This document shows positions 1-6,093 of a stretch of 10,240 nt of DNA, one piece after another (the stretch's first letter is position 1; the number at the start of each line of letters is the position of its first letter). The position numbers were made by a program, and so were the translations under genes. The stretch is from a bacterium (GTDB taxonomy: Bacteria; UBP13; UBA5359): the NCBI GenBank assembly GCA_028685295.1, contig JAQUEL010000053.1, positions 1-10,240 on the forward strand, written 5' to 3'. The notes beneath the pieces were generated by a model. It was not told where the DNA came from. It worked only from the letters and a program-made list of their open reading frames with translations, and did no database searches.

Positions 1-2
1 GT

Positions 3-128
3 CTACACAATTGACAAACCGGCAGCTTCTTTAACCTTCTGCACTTTCTCTTGCAGGGCTTTATCTTCTTCCAAAACCTTTGCAAACCGCCTGCTTGCCT
101 GACAAACCCTCAGGACGGTCTCTCTTCC
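3..128 (-). pseudogene. Frameshifted C-terminal tail of the transposase
   Basis: In the frame adjacent to the transposase core, a stretch reads approximately GRETVLRVCQASRRFAKVL, then EEDKALQEKVQKVKEAAG, then LSIV and a TAG at 5-3. It is charged and helix-like, unlike random sequence, and overlaps the point where the core frame hits TGA at 112-110. The stop codon itself comes from the terminal repeat (GTGTAG). The simplest reading is one frameshift near 112-128 separating the C-terminal helix from the catalytic core. I do not recognise the tail as a named domain, and it could instead be chance coding or the end of another gene. Confidence 0.35.
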
Positions 129-463
129 ATACCAAGATATGCCCGGCAGCTGGACCATTTGTACTCTTCTATATCCCTGGCTGCTCCCGCCCGCACCGGG
201 TTCAGGTACACATATCGCGACAGCTCCAGCGCATAGGCGTCCTTCTCTGCCAGAACGGATTTATACCTTCCCTGCATAAGCGGACCTACCCGGTTATGTA
301 CGGCGTTGAAGTATGCGGCATACCCCGAGTTGATATGCTGCATGATCTGCGACAGGTTGCCCTCTGGTGTTTCGACGATAAGATGGTAATGGTTGCTCAT
401 CAGGCAGTAGGCGTGTATGACGGCTTTCAATCGTCTCTCTGCGCTGGATAGATAGGATAAAGT
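110..463 (-). pseudogene. N-terminally truncated REP-associated (Y1/HUH) transposase
   Basis: This encodes the core of a Y1_Tnp/RAYT transposase, the single-strand nuclease family that acts on REP-like hairpins. From a possible TTG at 430 the product is 106 residues. It shows HAYCLMSNHYHLIVETPEGNL with the HUH metal pair His14/His16, then QGRYKSVL (51-60) and DAYALELSRYVYLNPVRAG (64-82), where Tyr66 is the likely nucleophile. Family-like sequence (LSYLSSAERRLKAVIHAYC) continues upstream of the TTG to about position 463, so the TTG is not a genuine start. Roughly 40 N-terminal residues, including the first beta strand, are missing because the element's terminal repeat lies directly upstream. 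The frame ends early at a TGA (112-110), and a coding-like tail continues in another frame. It is most likely inactive. Confidence 0.75.
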
Positions 464-465
464 CG

Positions 466-484
466 ATTGTGTAGACCTGACCCC
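466..484 (-). repeat. Terminal inverted repeat of the transposase element
   Basis: The minus strand reads GGGGTCAGGTCTACACAAT. Its last 11 bases recur inverted at 1-11. Its first 12 bases (GGGGTCAGGTCT) are identical to the outer arm of the palindrome at 5365-5432, and its first 10 (GGGGTCAGGT) match that at 10183-10239. Confidence 0.75.
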
Positions 485-498
485 ATAACGCTTGCTCT

Positions 499-1176
499 TT
501 ACTTCAGTCCCGCCTTGATACTGGCTGCCAGGGCTGCTGCTTTGGCGACCTCATCCGACTTGCCCTCGTATCTATATACCCACCTCAGCCCCAGGGCTGA
601 TTTATATGCCTCCAGGCTGCCGGGGGCTTCAGCTATGATCTTATTGAACAGCGCTACGGCTTTTTCCAGCTGACCGAAGTTCCAGTAAAGCTGAGCCAGC
701 CTGCGTTTGCCTTCGGCTCCTTCGGTTTTCTGCAATGCCGCTTCTTTGGATTTATAATATTCAGCCCGCTGATCGGTCTTTTCAATCAGGGCATTAATAC
801 CGGCTATATCAGTACTGCCGGGCGCCTCCTTGGTCAGCCTCTCCTTACAGGCATTGGCTGCAGCCAGAGCATCGCCAAATTTAGCCGTCATCAGCTGTGC
901 CTCTACCAAAATGGTAGTGGCATCAACCGCCAGATCAAGGGGTGGTTTCTCTTTGAGAACCTCTTCTGCAACAGCAGCAGCCTTTTGTATGGATGCCACA
1001 TCGGTATGGCCGAGAAGAAGAGCGGCCTCCTCCAATCGTGTCTCCAAAGGGGCTGCTCCGGCCTGAACAGAAGCGGTCTGCCATATCGTACGTCCAAAGT
1101 CCGACACGCCGCATATCGTTAAAAATAGAAGAGCCAAACTTAAAGCAAGTCCGAGCAAAGCTTTTTTCATGCTCAT
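499..1176 (-). CDS. Exported TPR-like protein of unknown function
   Basis: The 225-residue product begins MSMKK followed by a hydrophobic stretch (7-22), an apparent signal peptide or N-terminal anchor. Cleavage could fall near residues 38-41 (SVQAGAA). The Cys at 22 is in LTIC, which is not a good lipobox. The rest is Ala/Lys/Glu-rich and helical. Residues 157-190 (KRRLAQLYWNFGQLEKAV, then ALFNKIIAEAPGS) fit a tetratricopeptide repeat, and the preceding helices (60-115) look like diverged repeats. Such proteins are usually extracytoplasmic scaffolds for protein contacts; the partner here is unknown. The ATG at 1176 is supported by GAGGAGG six bases upstream. It has its own candidate promoter and stands 96 bp from tsaD, so it is probably transcribed separately. 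Confidence 0.85.
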   Translation of the reverse strand: MSMKKALLGLALSLALLFLTICGVSDFGRTIWQTASVQAGAAPLETRLEEAALLLGHTDVASIQKAAAVAEEVLKEKPPLDLAVDATTILVEAQLMTAKFGDALAAANACKERLTKEAPGSTDIAGINALIEKTDQRAEYYKSKEAALQKTEGAEGKRRLAQLYWNFGQLEKAVALFNKIIAEAPGSLEAYKSALGLRWVYRYEGKSDEVAKAAALAASIKAGLK

Positions 1177-1191
1177 CTACGACCTCCTCAT

Positions 1192-1210
1192 TTTATATGG
1201 ATCATATAAA
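1192..1210. promoter_or_regulatory. 19-bp perfect dyad ahead of the TPR gene
   Basis: TTTATATG-GAT-CATATAAA has 8-bp arms and a 3-bp centre. It lies directly upstream of the ribosome binding site of the TPR gene, inside the expected leader or over a -10 region. It could be a repressor operator or a small leader hairpin; the arms are AT-rich, so chance is also possible. Confidence 0.35.
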
Positions 1211-1226
1211 TCTTGCATGTTGATAT

Positions 1227-1261
1227 AATCAAATGATAGCATCAGATAGCCTATTCAGCAA
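1227..1261 (-). promoter_or_regulatory. Candidate sigma-A promoter(s) for the TPR gene
   Basis: On the minus strand, TTGCTG (1261-1256) and TATCAT (1238-1233) are separated by 17 bp, a good vegetative-promoter fit. A second option overlaps it: TTGATT (1232-1227) with TATATG (1208-1203), 18 bp apart, whose -10 lies in the dyad at 1192-1210. Either would transcribe the TPR gene independently of tsaD. Confidence 0.4.
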
Positions 1262-1272
1262 GTAAATTACAT

Positions 1273-2319
1273 CTAAAGCGGCAAATTGGCATCAGCATCT
1301 AAAGACAGGGTATCGCTCTCTCCGCGCAAATAACGAAAATAGGCCACAGAAGCAATCATCGCTGCGTTGTCGGTACATAGAATTGGAGCTGGTATATGCA
1401 GCTCTATGCCTCTTTGCTCAGCCTCTGACACAAAACGCTGACGCAATTCACTATTTACAGCCACACCACCGGCCAGCATCAGCCGCTCCACTCCTTTATC
1501 ATCACAGGCTCGAAAGGCCCGCTCTGCCAGAACATCGACGACGGCTCGCTGGAAAGAGGCCGCTATATCCTCAGGCGGAACATCGGGATTGGATTGAAAA
1601 TACCGTAGCACGGCGGTCTTAAGCCCGCTGAAGCTGAAATCGTAACTGTTTTCTTCCAGCCAAGCTTTGGGGAAATTGATGGCTTCGGGATCACCCTTGC
1701 CCGCCAACCGGTCTATAACGGGGCCTCCGGGATATCCCAGTCCCATAGCCCGGGCAGTCTTATCAAATACCTCTCCGGCGGCGTCATCACGTGTTCGTCC
1801 CAGCACTTCAAAGCTGAGATGCTCCGGCATATAGACGATATCCGTATGCCCTCCTGAAACTACCAGGCAGATAAAGGGAAATTCCGGCTGCGGCAGCTGC
1901 AGAAAATTGGCATATATATGCCCGGCCATGTGATTTATGCCCAGAAGCGGCAGGCCGGCGGCAAAGGCCATGGCTTTGGCGGTGGCTATACCCACCACCA
2001 GCGCTCCCACCAGCCCCGGCCCGTTGGTAACAGCTATGCCGGTCAGATCATCCAGCTCCACAGCGGCTGCCTGCAGCGCTTCCATTACAACACCGTTCAC
2101 CAGTTCCAGGTGTTGCCGGGAAGCTATCTCCGGCACCACGCCACCGAAACGCCGGTGAATATCCACCTGAGAAGCAATAATATTAGAGAGCGCTTCATGC
2201 CCGTCGCGGACTATGGCAGCGGAAGTTTCATCGCATGATGTTTCTATCCCCAGCCATAAAGAATGCCCTGCCGGCATTCGGCAGCTGTTAACTGTCGTTT
2301 GTTGCTTATTGGCTTTCAC
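1273..2319 (-). CDS. tsaD: tRNA N6-adenosine threonylcarbamoyltransferase TsaD
   Basis: TsaD (Gcp/YgjD/Kae1) moves the threonylcarbamoyl group from threonylcarbamoyl-AMP to A37 of ANN-decoding tRNAs, working with TsaB and TsaE in the cytoplasm. With the GTG start at 2319 it has 348 residues, near the family norm. The ASKHA motif GIETSCDETSAAIV begins at residue 24, metal ligands are His130 and His134 (NHMAGH), SGGHTDIV lies around 155-162, GGVAVNSELR begins at 284, and the C-terminal metal Asp is 317 (CTDNAAMIA). The ATG at 2325 directly abuts GGGGAG with no spacing, whereas the GTG at 2319 has it six bases upstream; I prefer the GTG. About 20 residues before the conserved core are unusual, and an ATG at 2277 without a ribosome site is another possibility. 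It is the last gene of the thiL-tsaD cluster, 17 bp after rimI. Confidence 0.97.
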   Translation of the reverse strand: MKANKQQTTVNSCRMPAGHSLWLGIETSCDETSAAIVRDGHEALSNIIASQVDIHRRFGGVVPEIASRQHLELVNGVVMEALQAAAVELDDLTGIAVTNGPGLVGALVVGIATAKAMAFAAGLPLLGINHMAGHIYANFLQLPQPEFPFICLVVSGGHTDIVYMPEHLSFEVLGRTRDDAAGEVFDKTARAMGLGYPGGPVIDRLAGKGDPEAINFPKAWLEENSYDFSFSGLKTAVLRYFQSNPDVPPEDIAASFQRAVVDVLAERAFRACDDKGVERLMLAGGVAVNSELRQRFVSEAEQRGIELHIPAPILCTDNAAMIASVAYFRYLRGESDTLSLDADANLPL

Positions 2320-2336
2320 ATTCATCTCCCCGGCTT

Positions 2337-2846
2337 TTACTTCCGGAAACCGGCTTTAAGCCTTTCCAGTCCTTTCTTAAAAACAGCCTCATGTATCGGG
2401 CCTGTCCACATAACTATAGCATCCTCTCCATTATCGGAATAATAGCCCTTACGCATGGCTATATCCTGGAAGCCGAATTTTTCATAAAGACTATGCGCTG
2501 CATCATTGCTCACTCTGACTTCAAGTGTCATCCATACGGCTCCCCGCTTCTGAGCCGCATCAATCAACTGTAACAGCAGATGTTCGGCCACATGGCGGCG
2601 GCGATAATCAGGATGAACTGCTAAAGTGGTTATATGTGCCTCATCCACTATCAGCCAAAAGCCTGTATAGCCTATCACCTTTTTATCTTGTTCAGCCACC
2701 AGATAAGTAGCCAGTGCCGGCCTTCTTAAATCGCTGATAAATGATTGTACAGGCCATGGCGTAGGAAAAGAGAGACCTTCGATACTGCATACCGCTTCAA
2801 GATCGTCCTCCGTCAGGGGGCGTATGCAAAGCGGATTATCAGCCAT
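2337..2846 (-). CDS. rimI: Ribosomal-protein-S18-type alanine N-acetyltransferase RimI
   Basis: This GNAT-fold N-terminal acetyltransferase uses acetyl-CoA; the family is named for acetylating the N-terminus of ribosomal protein S18, and it is usually embedded in t6A gene clusters. The 169-residue product has the expected order: IRPLTEDDLEAVCSIEGLSF (8-27), strand GYTGFWLIVDEAHITTLAVHPDYR (59-82), EVRVSNDAAHSLYEKFGF (109-126) and GYYSDNGEDAIVMW (134-147). The acetyl-CoA loop is odd, with RRRHVAEHLL where RRQGIGxxLL is typical, so His85 replaces a usually conserved Gly. The ATG at 2846 overlaps the tsaB stop by eight bases (ATGGCTGA), implying translational coupling, with GGGAG about ten bases upstream. 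An open frame continues to 3050 inside tsaB but has no support. A short basic tail (152-169) extends past the fold. Confidence 0.95.
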   Translation of the reverse strand: MADNPLCIRPLTEDDLEAVCSIEGLSFPTPWPVQSFISDLRRPALATYLVAEQDKKVIGYTGFWLIVDEAHITTLAVHPDYRRRHVAEHLLLQLIDAAQKRGAVWMTLEVRVSNDAAHSLYEKFGFQDIAMRKGYYSDNGEDAIVMWTGPIHEAVFKKGLERLKAGFRK

Positions 2847-3564
2847 TGCAGCGAAGCTCCCTTTCAGCAGATGATTGCCTGATATAAAGAGGCACCAGCG
2901 GCTGGATATTACGGCCTGCCAAGCGCTCTTCGGAAGCTGCCCCGATACGAGCAATCTGTGATGCCCGAGGCCAGATATTCTCCGGCAAAACCGGCTTGAT
3001 TCTGCTTCCCAGGCGCTTCTGCAATATACGACCGTAGACTGCTGCTCCATCTCCAGCCAGAGCTATACGTTCTCCCGTTTCGCTCAATCTATCTGCCAGC
3101 GTTTCCAGTTCCGGAGCCTCGTAACCTCCCAAGCGATAAAGGCGTCCGGGCATTATCTCCGTTGCCGTCGGCGACTGAACAGCAGAATAAAGAGCGGCAT
3201 ATACTCGGCTGTGTCGAGCGTCTATCATGGAACAGACAAGCCCTTCATCCGGCACAGCCGCCAGAGCCAGAGCATCAAGGGTAGGGACTCCCACAGCAGG
3301 ACACCCCAACACCTGGGCCAGGCCCTTGCCGGTAGCCATTCCTATGCGCAGACCGGTGAAAGATCCCGGGCCGCGACCAATAGCCACCAGGCTTACATCC
3401 CTGATACTGATGCCGGACCGTTCCAACATCCAGGCAATATTAGGCACCAGATCTCGCAACTGTGTCATATATCCCTGCAAGCTCACCTCCGCCAGCAGGC
3501 CCTGATCATCCATCAGCGCTATACCGGCAGTTCTGGTGGCTGTATCTATTGCCAGCGTTATCAT
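2839..3564 (-). CDS. tsaB: t6A biosynthesis partner protein TsaB (YeaZ)
   Basis: TsaB is a catalytically inactive paralogue of TsaD that dimerises with it and scaffolds the TsaBDE complex. The 241-residue product starts with the family signature MITLAIDTATRTAGIALMDD and contains GRGPGSFTGLRIG (63-75), followed by the GMATGKGLAQ helix. It lacks TsaD's metal-binding HMAGH, as expected. The usual HSExLLP stretch is changed to MTQLRDLVPNI (33-43), a mild divergence. The ATG at 3564 follows the tsaE stop by six bases; an AGGA-like site overlaps the end of tsaE. Its stop overlaps the rimI start, so tsaE-tsaB-rimI are almost certainly co-translated. Confidence 0.96.
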   Translation of the reverse strand: MITLAIDTATRTAGIALMDDQGLLAEVSLQGYMTQLRDLVPNIAWMLERSGISIRDVSLVAIGRGPGSFTGLRIGMATGKGLAQVLGCPAVGVPTLDALALAAVPDEGLVCSMIDARHSRVYAALYSAVQSPTATEIMPGRLYRLGGYEAPELETLADRLSETGERIALAGDGAAVYGRILQKRLGSRIKPVLPENIWPRASQIARIGAASEERLAGRNIQPLVPLYIRQSSAERELRCNG

Positions 3565-3570
3565 GCCATC

Positions 3571-4047
3571 CTACCTTGCAATGTCCATTATTCTTACAAT
3601 CTCTTCCAGAAGCTGTCTGTAACGACGACCTATAGCCCTGAATTCCAGGCAACGTCCATCATCGATATAAGTAAATCGTATCTCCAGCCTCTCTTCAGGC
3701 AGACAGGATATAGCTCTGTCCGCCCACTCTACAAGAGTTATACCCCGGCCGTAGAAATACTCTTCGCATCCAAGATCCTCCACCTCACGGGGATCCTCCA
3801 AACGATAAAGGTCAAAATGATAGAAAGGCAGACGCCCTCGATACTCCCTTATCAAGGTAAAAGTAGGGCTGGTTATACGCCCTTCTATACCAAGACCTGC
3901 GGCCACGCCTCTGGCCAGAACCGTCTTGCCACCGCCCAGCTGACCTATCAGGGCTATGGTATCGCCCGGCTCAGCCAGCTCACCTATTACCTGTCCCAGA
4001 CGAAGGGTGGCATCCTCGTCGGGACTATACCATTTGTAACTGTTCAA
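3571..4047 (-). CDS. tsaE: t6A biosynthesis ATPase TsaE (YjeE)
   Basis: TsaE is the small P-loop ATPase that drives turnover of the TsaB-TsaD complex. The 158-residue product shows Walker A GQLGGGKT (35-42), SPTFTLIREY (60-69, with the conserved Thr), HFDLYRLEDP (77-86, with the acidic residue corresponding to Walker B) and LVEWADR (105-111, with the conserved EW pair). Length and order match the family. The start is a TTG at 4047, the first usable initiation codon after an in-frame TAA and the only one fitting the N-terminus; its ribosome site is poor (AAGAAGAG about ten bases upstream), so initiation may be weak. It is separated from thiL by 262 bp containing a large inverted repeat and could be promoted separately. 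Confidence 0.95.
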   Translation of the reverse strand: MNSYKWYSPDEDATLRLGQVIGELAEPGDTIALIGQLGGGKTVLARGVAAGLGIEGRITSPTFTLIREYRGRLPFYHFDLYRLEDPREVEDLGCEEYFYGRGITLVEWADRAISCLPEERLEIRFTYIDDGRCLEFRAIGRRYRQLLEEIVRIMDIAR

Positions 4048-4078
4048 TGTAAGTTCACTCTTCTTATATTAGCTTTTT

Positions 4079-4194
4079 AGGCTGAAGCCTGAAGGCTGTC
4101 AGCGTACACTTAGGCCAGCTGTTTTAGCCTTTTATTCAAAGCTCTTCCTTAAATAAAGGCTATCAGTTTACGCTTGAGCATTCTACTTCAGCCT
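4079..4194. repeat. 116-bp nested imperfect inverted repeat between thiL and tsaE
   Basis: Three pairs of complementary segments nest around a centre near 4137-4143: AGGCTGAAG (4079-4087) with CTTCAGCCT (4186-4194), AGCGTA (4101-4106) with TACGCT (4169-4174), and AGCCTTTTATT (4126-4136) with AATAAAGGCT (4152-4161, one bulge). The left arm also starts with a 12-bp palindrome, AGGCTGAAGCCT. The order of paired blocks means the two arms resemble each other as inverted copies, like a decayed miniature element or a folded mRNA leader. No T-run follows either arm, so it is not a standard terminator. It shares no sequence with the GGGGTCAGG family. A weak promoter-like pair for tsaE, CTGACA-17-TAAAAA on the minus strand, overlaps the left arm. 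Nothing else is evident in 4195-4309. Confidence 0.5.
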
Positions 4195-4309
4195 TTAGCC
4201 CTTGCTCCTTAAGTTACCATAAACCGGCCCCCGGCGTCTATGATACCGCCACAAAGATAAGTAGCATTACAACCGCTCTTGAACCCTCTGTACCTTAAGA
4301 AGTGCCTCT

Positions 4310-5329
4310 TCATATCTTCTCCGTACCGGTAAAATGCTCATAGCCGCCGACCTGCAGTTCCTTTATTTCTCCATCCGTATAGCGTATGCTTATGCCAGGC
4401 TCAGCCTTGATACGACCAACCTCTGTCAGCCGAATATCGAGTTCATTAGCCTGAGCTATTATCTGCTCTGCCAGAGCATTGGGAACGGTGAAAGCCAGTT
4501 GGTAATCTTCACCGCCATGCAGCGACAGCGACAGCGGGTCTACCCTGCAGGCTTCCACAAAATGCCGGTAGGCATCGGAATACGGCAATTTATCAGCATA
4601 GATCATCGCTCCCACGCCGCTGGCGTGGGCTATCCTGGTAAGGTCGCCGGCCAGGCCATCGCTGATATCTATCATTGAGGTGGCCCAGTTGTGAGAAGCT
4701 ATTACCCGCCCCTCGTTCAGCCGGGGTATGGGCTCCATATGGGCATCTTCCAGGAAGCTTTTATCGGCATCCGGTATCTGGCAGTCCTGGCCGGTCAACA
4801 AGGCCAACCCTGCCGCTGAATCGCCCAGCGTGCCGGTAACTAATATCCGATCTCCCGGTTTAGCTCCCTGACGAGAAACCATCATGCCCGGCTCTACTTC
4901 ACCTAGCAAAGTAAGAGCAATGAATATCTCTCGGGGGGATGAAACGGTATCTCCACCAATAATACGGATGTTGAATTCATCGGCACAGGCCTGTAATCCA
5001 CTGTAAATTTCATCGGCATACTCTATATCCGTATCCTCCGGCAGGCCCAGGTCCACCAGGGCAAAGGTAGGCAGACCTCCCATGGCAGCGATATCACTGA
5101 CACTGACGGCCAGCGTCTTCCATCCCAGACGAAAGGCATTGGTAGTCTGTCGTGTAAAATGGATGCCCTCTACCAAGGCATCCGATGTGGCCAGCAACAA
5201 ACGGCTGGAATCGCTGCGCACCGCCGCCGCATCATCACCTATACCCAGCACCACCCTGGGATCGTGATCGCTAACCCTGGCTGCCAGAGTGCTGATAAGA
5301 TCAAATTCCCCTAATCCCGACAATCTCAC
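4310..5329 (-). CDS. thiL: Thiamine-monophosphate kinase ThiL
   Basis: ThiL phosphorylates thiamine monophosphate with ATP to give thiamine diphosphate, the last step of cofactor synthesis. The 339-residue product (family norm about 320-340) begins MRLSGLGEFDLISTL and shows GIGDDAAAV (29-37), SDALVEGIHF (49-58), SVSDIAAMGG (76-85), IIGGDTV (123-129), MIDISDGLAGDL (219-230) and HGGEDYQLAF (271-280), all expected for the PurM/ThiL fold and its Mg-ATP site. I chose the GTG at 5329 because AAGGAGGT (5344-5337) lies seven bases upstream; in-frame ATGs at 5362 and 5350 lie upstream of that site and would add a non-conserved leader. A palindromic repeat ends 35 bp before the start, between it and the upstream gene. 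Leading a tsaE-tsaB-rimI-tsaD series is typical of Bacillota. Confidence 0.96.
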   Translation of the reverse strand: MRLSGLGEFDLISTLAARVSDHDPRVVLGIGDDAAAVRSDSSRLLLATSDALVEGIHFTRQTTNAFRLGWKTLAVSVSDIAAMGGLPTFALVDLGLPEDTDIEYADEIYSGLQACADEFNIRIIGGDTVSSPREIFIALTLLGEVEPGMMVSRQGAKPGDRILVTGTLGDSAAGLALLTGQDCQIPDADKSFLEDAHMEPIPRLNEGRVIASHNWATSMIDISDGLAGDLTRIAHASGVGAMIYADKLPYSDAYRHFVEACRVDPLSLSLHGGEDYQLAFTVPNALAEQIIAQANELDIRLTEVGRIKAEPGISIRYTDGEIKELQVGGYEHFTGTEKI

Positions 5330-5336
5330 TGGAACC

Positions 5337-5344
5337 ACCTCCTT
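5337..5344 (-). promoter_or_regulatory. Ribosome binding site that fixes the thiL start
   Basis: AAGGAGGT on the minus strand is a near-perfect Shine-Dalgarno sequence seven bases from the GTG at 5329. It lies downstream of the tempting ATGs at 5362 and 5350, which argues against both. Confidence 0.8.
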
Positions 5345-5364
5345 AAGCATATTCGTATGCATAT

Positions 5365-5432
5365 GGGGTCAGGTCTTTACCTCTATCATTTATCATTCCG
5401 GCCCGGAACGCTAAATGTAAAGACCTGGCCCC
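5365..5432. repeat. 68-bp GGGGTCAGG-family palindromic repeat (REP/MITE-like)
   Basis: The arms GGGGTCAGGTCTTTAC (5365-5380) and GTAAAGACCTGGCCCC (5417-5432) pair at 15 of 16 positions. A second hairpin lies inside: ATTTA (5388-5392) with TAAAT (5412-5416), and TTCCGG with CCGGAA around 5396-5408. The core ATCATTC...GAACGCTAAAT (5392-5398, 5406-5416) recurs in the copy at 10183-10239. The outer 12 bases equal the end of the transposase element at 466-484. It contains no gene. It starts one base past the stop codon at 5434 and ends 35 bp before thiL, so it sits in the transcript between the two genes as a strong hairpin. No T-run follows, so it is not an ordinary terminator. Confidence 0.8.
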
Positions 5433-5433
5433 C

Positions 5434-6093
5434 TCACTTTCTGTGAGACAGCTTCACTTCAAGCCTTGTCAACAACGGGGCTTCTATCTTCAGCCCGGAT
5501 ATCTCACGTAAAGCCTCCATTACCTCATTCGGTTTGGCCGTGACCTCTCCGGACAGCTTCAAACACATAAGCAATCTGATATCATCACACCGGCTGCCAC
5601 CATCCTTCAACTGCAGCACGGCCGGGCGGATATTCAGCCGGCGCTCTCCTTTCTTGCTGCGCCGAAGGATGAATATCTCATCTTGCTGCAAAAAGAGTTC
5701 CAGGAGCGGCTCTAATCCATCAGCCAAAGTTTCATGCCATCGGGCCAGATACTCGGCCTGATCCAAGTCGGCCATCAGAGATGGCCCACCAATCGCTATG
5801 CCGCAAGCATGGCTAAAGCGCATGCCTGTAGGCAGCGCAGAGTTGATACGCTGCAGAAAACTGTCAGGAGATATCTCACTATCAAACTCCATATCCACTA
5901 GCTCCCGCTCGCCGGTAATGCCTACAGGCAGCGGTGAGGCAAAGGCTATCTTTTGTCGAGGATTGAACCCCTGTGTCCGCGCCACAGGCAACTCTGCCCG
6001 ACGCAATGCCCGCTCCAAGGTCCGCAGAATATCCAGGTGGCCGATATAGCGTATCTCCTCTCCTTTGCAGAATTCAGCTCTCAGACGGTACAT
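5434..6093 (-). CDS. Radical-SAM-linked protein, TIGR03936/DUF2344 family
   Basis: This is a family of unknown function found beside, or fused to, the TIGR03960 radical-SAM protein. The 219-residue product carries the family's conserved N-terminus: YRLRAEF, YIGHLDILRTLERALRRAEL (16-35), then ARTQGFNPRQKIAFASPLPVG (38-58) and GERELVDMEF (61-70). The middle is less conserved and the C-terminus is basic, ending in SHRK. No transmembrane segment or metal-binding Cys cluster is visible. The ATG at 6093 lies inside the 3' end of the radical-SAM gene, overlapping it by 20 bp, with GGAGG eight bases upstream, so translation is probably coupled. In many Bacillota the pair precedes rng/rplU; here thiL follows, separated by a palindromic repeat. 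A role in tRNA or ribosome metabolism is sometimes guessed from such context but is not shown here. Confidence 0.9.
   Translation of the reverse strand: MYRLRAEFCKGEEIRYIGHLDILRTLERALRRAELPVARTQGFNPRQKIAFASPLPVGITGERELVDMEFDSEISPDSFLQRINSALPTGMRFSHACGIAIGGPSLMADLDQAEYLARWHETLADGLEPLLELFLQQDEIFILRRSKKGERRLNIRPAVLQLKDGGSRCDDIRLLMCLKLSGEVTAKPNEVMEALREISGLKIEAPLLTRLEVKLSHRK

Larger units (their letters stand above)
1..484 (-). mobile_element. Remnant of a REP-associated HUH (RAYT/IS200-like) transposase element
   Basis: The block is bounded by inverted ends. On the minus strand it opens with GGGGTCAGGTCTACACAAT (484 to 466). The other end at 1-11 reads GTCTACACAAT on the plus strand, an exact inverted copy of the last 11 of those bases; the rest of that end lies outside the window. 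Between them is a decayed transposase gene. The same GGGGTCAGGTCT outer sequence caps the gene-free palindromes at 5365-5432 and 10183-10239, so this looks like the coding member of the family. It inserted 14 bp after the stop codon of the TPR gene at 499. The link between transposase and repeats is inferred from shared ends; RAYT-REP pairs are known in other bacteria. Confidence 0.65.

Noticed and set aside
80-451. Plus-strand open frames over the left-edge transposase
   Set aside because: They are antisense to the recognisable HUH transposase core and have no domain of their own.
2847-3050. N-terminal extension of RimI into tsaB
   Set aside because: The extra 68 residues are out-of-frame tsaB sequence; the conserved RimI N-terminus begins at the ATG at 2846, which overlaps the tsaB stop.
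3211-4080. 289-residue open frame on the plus strand opposite tsaB and tsaE
   Set aside because: It is the mirror of two well-supported genes; the translation has no family resemblance and spans their intergenic junction.
5365-5432. Rho-independent terminator
   Set aside because: The hairpin is strong but neither side is followed by a T-run, and matching copies near other genes fit a dispersed repeat better.
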